Shown piece by piece: positions 8,217 to 15,429 of a stretch of DNA of 41,564 bases. The DNA comes from Paenibacillus sp. OV219 (GTDB lineage Bacteria; Bacillota; Bacilli; Paenibacillales; Paenibacillaceae). Below the pieces are notes generated by a model. The model worked only from the letters and a program-made list of their open reading frames with translations. It did not search any database and was not told the DNA's origin. The stretch is taken from assembly GCF_900110075.1 (NCBI RefSeq), contig NZ_FOCJ01000019.1, positions 1 to 41,564 on the forward strand. Reading direction: 5' to 3'. The translations under genes were made by a program, and so were the position numbers. The first letter of the stretch is position 1; every line of letters starts with the position of its first letter.

Positions 8217-8233
8217 TTATAATTCGATTATAA
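8217..8233. promoter_or_regulatory. perfect AT-rich palindrome, candidate operator
   Basis: TTATAAT-TCG-ATTATAA is a perfect 7-bp inverted repeat with a 3-nt centre, about 70 bp upstream of the isomerase start on the minus strand. It contains TATAAT-like sequences on both strands, so it could be an operator or a promoter core for the sugar operon. The AraC protein divergently encoded is an obvious candidate partner, but AraC sites are usually direct repeats. Confidence 0.4.
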
Positions 8234-8332
8234 TGGAGTATGAGGGGAAAATATTTAGCGGATAGAGCGATAATTTGTACGATTCCGTGATTATAAAGAG
8301 CGAAAGATAAAGAGGGAGAGCGATGGAGCGTT

Positions 8333-8490
8333 GATGCGGCAACCGCGAGACTTGTAAGGATGGTGAAGGGATGATGCGGCAACCGCGAGATATGTGGAGC
8401 GCTGATGCGGCAACGGCGAAGCTTGAAAGGATGGTGGAGCACTGATGCGGCAACCGCGAAGCTTGAAAGGATGGTGGAGCACTGATGCGG
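8333..8490 (+). repeat. 40-bp tandem repeat upstream of and into the AraC gene
   Basis: Four units begin with GATGCGGCAACCGCGA at 8333, 8373, 8404 and 8444. Lengths are 40, 31 (9-bp deletion), 40 and 40 bp. A fifth, truncated copy begins at 8484 with GATGCGGCA and supplies the start codon of the AraC gene. Each full unit holds a GGATGGTGGAG Shine-Dalgarno-like stretch shortly before the next ATG. Units 3 and 4 are almost identical. Confidence 0.9.
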
Positions 8491-9366
8491 CATGTTGTGC
8501 CTTATCGTGAATGGTCGCCTAGCATTCACTATGCGCAGTACCAACGGTTATTGCCGGGTAAGCTCGTCCGGCGGCGGCTGTATGATTATGAGCTGCTGTA
8601 TGTGCGCCAAGGCGAAGCGGCTACGACGATAGATGATGTACGGCATGTGTGGAAGGCTGGGCAGCTCGTTTATTTGCCCGCTGGATTGTACCACCAGAAC
8701 GAGGTCGTTTCTAGTCCTAGTGCGGAACTGCTTGGGATACACTTCGATTATTTCAGCGAACTAGAGGTAAGCTCGGATGAGGATATGGTCGTGAACGAGC
8801 AGCAGCAGGTGGCGGAGAAGTTCTGTATCGAGCCGATGAACGAGACGTTCCCGCCGCTGTCGGAGCAGCTGATCTATACGCCACCGCATGGTTGCGTCCA
8901 GCTGATGGAGCAGCTAGTGGACGAGTTCACGGCTCGGCCTCCGGGCTATGAGCTCGTCTGTAAGGCGCTCATGCTGAACATTCTCTCACAGCTGCAGCGA
9001 ACACGGTCAACACTGCATGAACGTGCAGCGGAATCCGTGCATGGTCAGCGCATTCTATCGCTGATGAAGCAGATGGAGGCCGCGCCGGCCGAGGCCTGGC
9101 CAAGCCAGCGGGTTGCGGAGTCGCTCCGCATGACGGAGGATCATGCGGCGAAGCTGTTCAAGCAAGTCGCGGGGCAGCCGCCAGGCGAGTATTTGCGCGC
9201 CTTACGGCATCGCGAAGCAAGGCGGCTGCTCCGTGAAACGGAGCTGTCCGTGGAGGCAGTCGGGGCTGCCATCGGCTGCCCGGACATCCATTATTTCAGC
9301 CGCCAATTCTCGAAGCAGGAGGGACTCTCACCGAGTATGTACCGCAAGCTGTCGCGGGTGGTATAG
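8485..9366 (+). CDS. AraC family transcriptional regulator
   Basis: A 293-aa cytoplasmic regulator with an N-terminal cupin-like sensing domain (residues about 20-100; YELLYVRQGEAATTI and YLPAGLYHQNEV) and a C-terminal double helix-turn-helix (about 195-290; the family region GCPDIHYFSRQFSKQEGLSP is clear). The ATG at 8485 lies in the last 40-bp repeat with GGTGGAGC 5-8 nt upstream. A 26-codon reading frame starting in unit 3 ends at TGATG, overlapping this start. Divergent from the TIM-barrel/dehydrogenase operon, so it most likely activates that operon in response to a sugar. There is no clear terminator immediately downstream, only hairpin repeats. Confidence 0.88.
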   Translation: MRHVVPYREWSPSIHYAQYQRLLPGKLVRRRLYDYELLYVRQGEAATTIDDVRHVWKAGQLVYLPAGLYHQNEVVSSPSAELLGIHFDYFSELEVSSDEDMVVNEQQQVAEKFCIEPMNETFPPLSEQLIYTPPHGCVQLMEQLVDEFTARPPGYELVCKALMLNILSQLQRTRSTLHERAAESVHGQRILSLMKQMEAAPAEAWPSQRVAESLRMTEDHAAKLFKQVAGQPPGEYLRALRHREARRLLRETELSVEAVGAAIGCPDIHYFSRQFSKQEGLSPSMYRKLSRVV

Positions 9367-9484
9367 GGAGAGGTCGCGCCGCAAGTAGGGCTAGGCGGTG
9401 GGGTTGATCGCCTGCAAGTGGCGGCGGAGGATGAAAGCCGTGAGACCGGGTTGGCCGCTGGGCAGCCGTTGTGCGGTTGGGATT

Positions 9485-9680
9485 CTGAGAGAACGTATTT
9501 GATCTCTCAGCGTGATTTTGAGGGATCTGTTGAGCTGAGAGCACGTATATGCTCTCTCAGAGGAGTTTTTTCGCTCGAGTGCACTCTAATAGATGCTGAG
9601 AGAGCGTATTTGATCTCTCAGCTTTTTGTTTGGCTGGAAATATTGCTGAGAGCACGTATATGATCTCTCAGCAATATTTC
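9485..9680. repeat. array of four 26-bp palindromes
   Basis: Four hairpins at 9485-9510, 9535-9560, 9596-9621 and 9646-9671. Each has arms CTGAGAG and CTCTCAG around a 12-nt loop that contains CGTATNTG. Starts are 50, 61 and 50 bp apart. The fourth is enclosed by further arms GAAATATTG (9637-9645) and CAATATTTC (9672-9680), giving a 16-bp stem. The spacers are not conserved. They lie in the convergent gap between the AraC gene and the 55-aa gene. Confidence 0.9.
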
Positions 9681-9697
9681 TCGGACGAGCGAAGCCT

Positions 9698-10108
9698 CTG
9701 AGAGGCGGAGTTTCCGACTCTCAGAGCTAAGTGAGGCTAGTTTGGCTGCGGAGAAGCAGATTTCCCGACTCTCGAGCTGCATTTGGCGGGGGATCTGGGT
9801 TGTTGGTGTCTGAGAGTCGAGTTTTCCGACCCTCAGAGCAATTTCGAGCTAGATTGGCAGCGGAGAAACGGATTTCCCGACTCTCGAGCTGCGCTGGGTG
9901 AGGGAACTCGGTTGCTGGTGTGTACTGAGAGTCGAGTTTTCCGACCCTCAGAGCAATTTCGAGCTAGATTTGCAGCCGAGAGACGGATTTCCCGACTCTC
10001 GAGCTGCGCTAGGCGAGGGATCTTGGTTGCTGGTGTGTACTGAGAGTCGGGTTTTCCGACTCTCATAGCAATTTGAAGCTAGTTCGGCTGCTGATAGGCG
10101 GATTTTTT
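9698..10108. repeat. 115-bp tandem repeat, about 3.6 copies
   Basis: Units start with CTGAGAG at 9698, 9810, 9925 and 10040 (periods 112, 115, 115 bp; the last copy is partial). Each unit begins with a hairpin, CTGAGAGTCG paired with CGACCCTCAG or CGACTCTCA, and carries a second related segment CCCGACTCTCGAGCTGC. The CTGAGAG arm is shared with the neighbouring 26-bp palindromes. Open frames cross the repeats on both strands (for example 9783-10043) but look like repeat by-products. The 805-nt gap from 9367 to 10171 contains no supported gene. Confidence 0.88.
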
Positions 10109-10130
10109 TACGAATCCAAATAAAAAAACA

Positions 10131-10158
10131 CCCGCAAGCCATCAAAATGGCTTGCGGG
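10131..10158 (-). terminator. strong terminator of the HEAT/55-aa operon
   Basis: CCCGCAAGCCAT and ATGGCTTGCGGG form a perfect 12-bp stem with a 4-nt loop. On the minus strand it is followed by TGTTTTTTTATTT. Confidence 0.9.
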
Positions 10159-10171
10159 CATCGCATCGCGA

Positions 10172-10339
10172 TTAATTGCCTGCGCTGTCGCCGGTGTTGC
10201 TGCCGGCCTCAACTTTATTCTTTTCCCCTTTGCTTTTGTACGGCTTCGGGGCGCTCTTGAGTTTGTTGGCACTGCGCTGCCAGCGGTTCCAACCTTTTTT
10301 GTCGGTGCCGCGGCCAGTGCCGCCTTTACCTTTTGCCAT
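10172..10339 (-). CDS. small basic protein, DUF3934-like (55 aa)
   Basis: A 55-aa Lys/Gly-rich protein starting MAKGKGGTGRGTDKKGWNRW. The GTG(R/K)GT..KKGWNRWQ core resembles the small Bacillales family DUF3934 as I remember it; this was not searched. AGGGG lies 7 nt before ATG and the start is 9 nt after the stop of the HEAT-repeat gene, so both share an operon and the strong terminator. High positive charge and low complexity suggest nucleic-acid or ribosome association, but the function is unknown. Confidence 0.78.
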   Translation of the reverse strand: MAKGKGGTGRGTDKKGWNRWQRSANKLKSAPKPYKSKGEKNKVEAGSNTGDSAGN

Positions 10340-10348
10340 GATGGTCCC

Positions 10349-10801
10349 CTACTTTCTCGTTAGCGAGGCCCACGTCTGCTCAAGCCACTGATCAAAACCA
10401 GCTTCCTTATCGCCCTCGTAAGTGTCGTAAACGTCGGATCTCATCTTTTGCAGCTTCTCCTTGAATGCCTCAAACGAATGACCCTCTGGCAAACTTTTCT
10501 TGATACGCAGCAGAATCTTATTCACGCCCTTGACCAGCTCGCCAGTCTTGCGTGCCGGCAGCTCCAGTTCTTCACCTAGCTCGCGCAGCGCGCGATGCGC
10601 CGCTGCCTGCACTTGATGAACCGTGTCGCCCTTCGCCATGCGGGAAAGCTGATCAATAGCTTGTTGCCCGCCGAGCTTGCCGAGCTCCTCGACTGCTGTA
10701 AGACGCGCTCGCCAATTCGACATCCGGCTCGATGACTTTTTCAATTCTTCGATGCTTGGCGCACCGGATTCAACAACTTCTACTTCTTCTGTATGTTCCA
10801 T
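10349..10801 (-). CDS. HEAT repeat domain-containing protein
   Basis: A 150-aa soluble alpha-helical protein. Residues about 27-85 show a HEAT-type pair of helices (NWRARLTAVEELGKLGGQQA followed by VHQVQAAAHRALRELGEE). The remainder is helical and charged and ends in the DQWLEQTWASLTRK block. GAGGAG lies about 11 nt before ATG. It is first in an operon with the 55-aa basic protein, and the promoter upstream sits inside a 12-bp inverted repeat. HEAT repeats mediate protein binding; no enzymatic role is visible. Confidence 0.8.
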   Translation of the reverse strand: MEHTEEVEVVESGAPSIEELKKSSSRMSNWRARLTAVEELGKLGGQQAIDQLSRMAKGDTVHQVQAAAHRALRELGEELELPARKTGELVKGVNKILLRIKKSLPEGHSFEAFKEKLQKMRSDVYDTYEGDKEAGFDQWLEQTWASLTRK

Positions 10802-10828
10802 ATCTTATCAAGCTCCTCACAATTTCCA

Positions 10829-10880
10829 CGTTCTATAAGGCAGTATATCCCATTTTGCAACTTACAGTCCTTATAGAACG
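10829..10880 (-). promoter_or_regulatory. promoter of the HEAT gene bracketed by a 12-bp inverted repeat
   Basis: The arms CGTTCTATAAGG (10829-10840) and CCTTATAGAACG (10869-10880) are perfect reverse complements 28 bp apart. On the minus strand TTGCAA (about 10856-10861), 17 bp and TATAGA (10833-10838) form a promoter whose -10 lies in the left arm. A dimeric regulator bridging both arms would cover the -35 to -10 region. Confidence 0.55.
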
Positions 10881-10905
10881 CTACTACGATGAGCGGAGAA
10901 TGTCA

Positions 10906-11058
10906 ATGTTGTTGCTTCTGGTGTATGAACTACGCGCTGCGACGTATACGGAGAATGGGCACAGCGAGCCTGAGATAGTCAGACTGGTCAAACGGATTAT
11001 GGCGGGGGATGACGCTACCCCAGCTGCTTCGCATTCGTCCGGTACTGGCTCGGCGTAA
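10906..11058 (+). CDS. possible small protein (50 aa), uncertain
   Basis: The frame starting ATG 10906 has GCGGAG 7 nt upstream and encodes a protein beginning MLLLLVYELRAATYTENGHS. The spacing of ELR, PEIVRL and RIM loosely recalls Spo0E-like phosphatases, but their SQxLD motif is absent. The last 44 bp overlap the end of the opposite-strand membrane AraC gene. It could be a chance frame; I list it because it is the only candidate in the gap 10802-11014. Confidence 0.3.
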   Translation: MLLLLVYELRAATYTENGHSEPEIVRLVKRIMAGDDATPAASHSSGTGSA

Positions 11059-13273
11059 TGCCGTACACCTTCTTGAACTGTGTGAAGAAGTGGCTGCGGC
11101 TGGAGAAGCCCGACTTCTCCATAATATCGGTGATCGTATCCTTCGACGAAACGACCAGATGGCTCGCATACTCAAGCCTTGCGTTATTGATATAATCCGC
11201 GACCGATACGAGCCGATGCTTCTTAAACAGCTTGCCGAGATAGGCGGGAGACAGGTCCACTTCCGCAGCGATTGAATCGAGCGACAACGCTGGATTAGCA
11301 AGCTCACGCTGAATGATCTGCGTCACTGTACCAAGCAGCTTCATATACTTGTTATCCTTCTTCGCCTCCAGCTCCATCGCGAGTGAATCGAAGAGCCCGA
11401 AGAAGTCTGTCAAAATCAATTCGACCGTCTCCATCTTCTGCAGCTTCATCAAATACGCGTTGAAGTTGAAATCCACCTTCATCGCATGGTTCGTCTCCAG
11501 TGCCTCGATTGCATGGCGGATAAGCAGCAACAAACGAATGAAGAGCGAGTTCAGCGCCGTATAGCTGTACGACGACGCACCTGCAACAATCTCGTTAAGC
11601 GCCTGCTTCGCATTCTCAGACCGCCCCCCAATAAGCGCCTCCGTCAGCTCGTCATCCCGCTCCTGCGGATATTTAATTTCATCCGTACGGCCACTGACGC
11701 TGATCATCTCGCTGTATATCATGCTTTCATGCCCATAGATCAAACGATAATAACTCAAATCCACCGTCTTCAAATAATAAAAGTTCAGCTGTGAGATCGA
11801 TTCAAACGTATCACTGCATGTCACGGATACCGTGGAGCCCAAATACCGATGCGTCTGTTGCTGAATGTGCTGAAGAAGCAGCGCCAGCCCGCGATTCTCG
11901 GAAGGGTCGTGCATCCCTGGCACCTGTAACAGGATCATAACCTGATCCTCACCTGTCTCCGTACACTCATGTGCATACGCAGGTGCAAGCAGCTCCGTCA
12001 CAATGTTGACCATGCCGAATTTCAGTAGATCGCGGTCACCTCTTGTGTACTTCGCGCAGAACTCGGAGAATCGGTCGATCTTCAGCAGCACAATTAAGAA
12101 ACTGCCCGTCGGATCAAGTGTAATCGCGTACTTGTGAAACTGGTTCTGCAGATACTCCCGAGTCAGCAGTCCGCGCGAATGAATGACTTTGCGAAGAAAC
12201 TCCTGCTTCCGATCGTAGTACTCGCCCCGCTTCTCAAGCTCCAGCTGATTGTAATTCTGGATCACCATCGAGATCGGGACAAACAGCCTGCGGGCAAAAT
12301 AGAACGACAGCAAAATGCTGCCCACAATAAACAGCACCACGAAGAGGTAGGTCTTCTCCTTCATTTTCTCAACATCTTTCACAATGTAGCGGTATGGCGT
12401 AATGCTGACCAGTTTCCAATCGAACGCATCGGTCGAAGAATAGGTAATGAACGAATCCACGCCATCAACATCCATCCGCATGCTGCCTGCCGGAGTTTTA
12501 GAGCCGTTGATCTGCTGGATGTATGCCTGACCATGCAGGTCGCTAAGCAGTGGATGAACCGAATCATCGGACAGCAGCTGTCCATGGGAACTGATAACGA
12601 AGATCCGATTACCGCTCTCGCTGCTCTGCGGCTGAATGCTCTGCTTAATCCAATCTGCGGAAATGTTCAGAATGATCGCCTCATTCACTTTGCCGCTTGA
12701 TACTTGCGAGTCGAAGAACAGGTAGGAATAAACATAAATGCTCTGTGGCGCACCTGTGGAGATGCCTGCGAGCACATTAGGAATTTGACGAAGGACGATG
12801 CTGTGGGATTTATTGTTCTTGATGTCATCGAGAATGGTGAAAATGCCTTTGTCATCGAAGCTGTTTCGGTCATAGACGAACTCCGGCCTTGGAACTGCAT
12901 GGATATGCTCGCCGTTATAAACGTAGATGGATTGCAGGAAGGGATAAATATTTTTGTACGATTGCAGCTTGTTCTGGTACTTGAAGTAGTCATCGGGGCC
13001 GACGTCTGTGTAGAGCAAATCTTTGATCACATCATCGAAGAAGGCGGTCGTCGATACCGATCTCGCGGTCTGCTCGAGAACGCTTACATTTTGGCTCGTG
13101 TTTTGAAGGTCTGTCACTTGCTGATGGTACACTTGGTTGAGCGCAAATTTCTCGAAGTTGCGGTTAAGCAGGGAAGATTGAAGAAAGAGCAAGAGCACGG
13201 TGCTGACGAGGAAGGGAAGCAGTATCGTTAGAAAAAGCTGATACGGATTTTTGAGGACGAATTTTTTAAACAT
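11015..13273 (-). CDS. membrane AraC family regulator with extracellular sensor domain
   Basis: A 752-aa one-component membrane regulator of the kind common in Paenibacillus. TM1 is at residues about 12-32, a large extracellular region (about 33-300, Cache-like) contains IYVYNGEHIHAV, and TM2 is at about 308-328 (VVLFIVGSILLSFYF). A long cytoplasmic linker precedes the C-terminal AraC helix-turn-helix (last 100 residues; SLDSIAAEVDLSPAYLGKLF, then SGFSSRSHFFTQFKKVYGIT). ATG 13273 was chosen over a longer frame because AAGGAG lies 13 nt upstream and the membrane segment follows naturally. Divergent from a sugar ABC importer, which it most likely controls on sensing an extracellular sugar or the binding protein. 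Confidence 0.9.
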   Translation of the reverse strand: MFKKFVLKNPYQLFLTILLPFLVSTVLLLFLQSSLLNRNFEKFALNQVYHQQVTDLQNTSQNVSVLEQTARSVSTTAFFDDVIKDLLYTDVGPDDYFKYQNKLQSYKNIYPFLQSIYVYNGEHIHAVPRPEFVYDRNSFDDKGIFTILDDIKNNKSHSIVLRQIPNVLAGISTGAPQSIYVYSYLFFDSQVSSGKVNEAIILNISADWIKQSIQPQSSESGNRIFVISSHGQLLSDDSVHPLLSDLHGQAYIQQINGSKTPAGSMRMDVDGVDSFITYSSTDAFDWKLVSITPYRYIVKDVEKMKEKTYLFVVLFIVGSILLSFYFARRLFVPISMVIQNYNQLELEKRGEYYDRKQEFLRKVIHSRGLLTREYLQNQFHKYAITLDPTGSFLIVLLKIDRFSEFCAKYTRGDRDLLKFGMVNIVTELLAPAYAHECTETGEDQVMILLQVPGMHDPSENRGLALLLQHIQQQTHRYLGSTVSVTCSDTFESISQLNFYYLKTVDLSYYRLIYGHESMIYSEMISVSGRTDEIKYPQERDDELTEALIGGRSENAKQALNEIVAGASSYSYTALNSLFIRLLLLIRHAIEALETNHAMKVDFNFNAYLMKLQKMETVELILTDFFGLFDSLAMELEAKKDNKYMKLLGTVTQIIQRELANPALSLDSIAAEVDLSPAYLGKLFKKHRLVSVADYINNARLEYASHLVVSSKDTITDIMEKSGFSSRSHFFTQFKKVYGITPSQYRTNAKQLG

Positions 13274-13430
13274 CGTAAGTCCACTCCTTCCCTTCAACAC
13301 TATCACAGAAGCAGAATTTTCATCAACGTAATCAACTCCAACCACTGGTCAAAAACCCACTTTCCGAACAAAAATCGGTATTGAGAACTACCCTTTCCCT
13401 GAAAATCGAACTGATATCCCGATTCAGAAA

Positions 13431-13460
13431 TTGCCTCAGCGACCACGCTTCCCCTATGAT
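13431..13460 (+). promoter_or_regulatory. candidate promoter of the ABC importer operon
   Basis: TTGCCT (13431-13436), 18 bp, TATGAT (13455-13460). It is moderate in quality, as expected for an activator-dependent promoter, and lies about 50 bp before the permease start. Confidence 0.4.
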
Positions 13461-13512
13461 CAAAGTATAAATGACAACGCATACATTAATCCGCAAAGGA
13501 GTCGGCTTGCAC

Positions 13513-14439
13513 GTGAATAAACTCCCTTTCCTATCGCCGTCACGACATTTCAAGAAGAATCTACAACTAACAGTGCTTGCCCTTCCCGCAATTCTCATCA
13601 TCCTCATCTTCTCGTACTTGCCGATGGGCGGCATCTTTATCGCATTCAAGAACATTAACTACACCGATGGCATCCTCCACAGCCCTTGGGTCGGCTTCGA
13701 CAACATCAAGTTCTTCTTTACCTCGAACGATGCCTGGCTGGTCATCCGCAACACGCTACTGTATAACATCATCTTCATTGCAGTTGGTACGTTCATGTCC
13801 GTCGTCTTCGCCATCATGCTGAATGAAGTGCTCAGCCGCAAATGGCTGAAGACGTATCAAACCATCTTCTTCTTCCCCTACTTCTTCTCCTGGATTATCG
13901 TGGCGTACATGGCATACTCGTTCATCGGTCCATATGGCGTCATCAGTACATGGGTCAGCAAGCTCGGTTACGAATCCTTCGACTTCTACTCGGAAACGTG
14001 GGTTTGGCCAATTCTGCTCACTCTCATTAATATTTGGAAGGGACTCGGTTATGTCAGCATTATTTTCTACGCAGGCATCCTCGGCATCTCGCAGGAATAT
14101 TTCGAAGCTGCTGAGATCGACGGCGCCTCCAAGCTCCAAGTCATTCGCACCATAACTGTACCGCTGCTCATGCCGCTCATTACCATCATGACACTACTGT
14201 CGATCGGCAAAATCTTCTACTCCGACTTCGGCCTCTTCTTCTTTGTACCAAGGGAGGTTGGCCAGCTATTCCCGGTGACGCAGGTCATTGATACGTATGT
14301 GTACCGCATGCTGAAGGTGTCAGGCGATATTGGCATGTCGTCAGCAGTCGGTTTATTCCAATCGGTTATGGGCTTTATCGTCGTGCTCTTCAGCAATTAT
14401 GTCGTGCGGAAGATTGATGACGATAACAAACTATTCTAA
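13513..14439 (+). CDS. carbohydrate ABC transporter permease, LplB type
   Basis: A 308-aa inner-membrane subunit of a binding-protein-dependent sugar importer with six predicted helices. The EAA loop that docks the ATPase is visible as EYFEAAEIDGASKLQVIRTI. The long frame begins with an ATG at 13471 lacking a ribosome site. AAAGGAG at 13495-13501 points to GTG 13513 (11-nt spacing) or TTG 13507 (5-nt spacing). First gene of the permease-permease-binding protein operon. The ATPase is not encoded here, so a shared MsmX-like ATPase is likely to energise it. Confidence 0.9.
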   Translation: MNKLPFLSPSRHFKKNLQLTVLALPAILIILIFSYLPMGGIFIAFKNINYTDGILHSPWVGFDNIKFFFTSNDAWLVIRNTLLYNIIFIAVGTFMSVVFAIMLNEVLSRKWLKTYQTIFFFPYFFSWIIVAYMAYSFIGPYGVISTWVSKLGYESFDFYSETWVWPILLTLINIWKGLGYVSIIFYAGILGISQEYFEAAEIDGASKLQVIRTITVPLLMPLITIMTLLSIGKIFYSDFGLFFFVPREVGQLFPVTQVIDTYVYRMLKVSGDIGMSSAVGLFQSVMGFIVVLFSNYVVRKIDDDNKLF

Positions 14440-14454
14440 TCAGGAGGTGCGCGT

Positions 14455-15345
14455 GTGAGCGACAAACCTTGGCAGTCCAGAATTCCTCAGTTACTCATTC
14501 ATCTCGTATTCGTCCTGTTTAGCCTGGCATGTATCCTTCCACTCATCTCCGTTCTGTCCGTCTCGTTCAGCAACGAGGTCGATATATTGAAGAACGGCTA
14601 CAGCCTATGGCCGCGCAAATTCGATCTCACTGCTTACACCTACGTGCTGTATCGGCCCATTCAGCTGCTAAGCGCATTCAAAATCTCTATCATTGTGAGC
14701 GTCGCCGGCACGGCATGCGCGGTCTTGTTCATGGCAGGTATCGCTTATGCCCTATCCCGCCATGATTATAAATTCAAGAACAGCCTCAGCTTCTACGTCT
14801 TCTTCACGATGCTGTTCAACGGCGGCCTAGTGCCGACTTACATTCTTATCAGCAACTATCTTCACCTCAAAAATACGATCTGGGTGCTCATCCTGCCGTA
14901 CTTGGCGGTTCCTTGGTTTATTTTGCTGCTGCGCTCGTTTATGCAGAAGATTCCGTACCACATCATCGAATCATGCATGATCGACGGTGCGAGCGAGTTC
15001 CGGATCTTCTTCCAAATCGTGCTCCCGCTTGCCAAGCCAGGTCTCGCAACTGTCGCTTTGTTCACGATGCTGCAGTATTGGAACGACTGGTGGCTCAGCC
15101 TGCTCTATATCGAGGATGAACATCTTGTCCCGCTTCAATATATGCTCTACCGAATGATGAACAACATCTCTTTCCTCACGAGCTCCACGAACATGATGCC
15201 CGCGAGTATGAAGAACGTCGTGCTGCCCTCCGAATCCGCGCGCATGGCGATGGCGATTCTCGCTGCTGGTCCGATGCTGGCGGTGTTCCCGTTCTTTCAA
15301 AAATATTTTGTTCGCGGACTTACGGTTGGTGCGGTGAAGGGGTAA
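14455..15345 (+). CDS. carbohydrate ABC transporter permease, YtcP/LplC type
   Basis: A 296-aa second permease with six membrane segments. The EAA loop occurs as HIIESCMIDGASEFRIFFQI. AGGAGGTG precedes the GTG start, only 15 nt after the first permease stop, so the two are co-translated subunits of one heterodimeric channel. The conserved C-terminal end (PFFQKYFVRGLTVGAVKG) is that of the YtcP family, which takes up oligosaccharides. The specific sugar cannot be read. Confidence 0.92.
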   Translation: MSDKPWQSRIPQLLIHLVFVLFSLACILPLISVLSVSFSNEVDILKNGYSLWPRKFDLTAYTYVLYRPIQLLSAFKISIIVSVAGTACAVLFMAGIAYALSRHDYKFKNSLSFYVFFTMLFNGGLVPTYILISNYLHLKNTIWVLILPYLAVPWFILLLRSFMQKIPYHIIESCMIDGASEFRIFFQIVLPLAKPGLATVALFTMLQYWNDWWLSLLYIEDEHLVPLQYMLYRMMNNISFLTSSTNMMPASMKNVVLPSESARMAMAILAAGPMLAVFPFFQKYFVRGLTVGAVKG

Positions 15346-15429
15346 GGATTCGAAAGGAAATCGCTTAAACATGGATTGGCCATCCATTTTAAGATAAGCA
15401 GATTCAAACAAATAAAGGGAGGATTCACG

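Noticed and set aside
9485..10108. CRISPR array
   Set aside because: The repeats are palindromic, spacing is irregular, spacers are not unique 30-40 nt units, and no cas genes are present.
9783..10166. Hypothetical proteins on both strands in the repeats
   Set aside because: Open frames arise from the repeat itself, occur on both strands, have no ribosome site and show only repeat composition.
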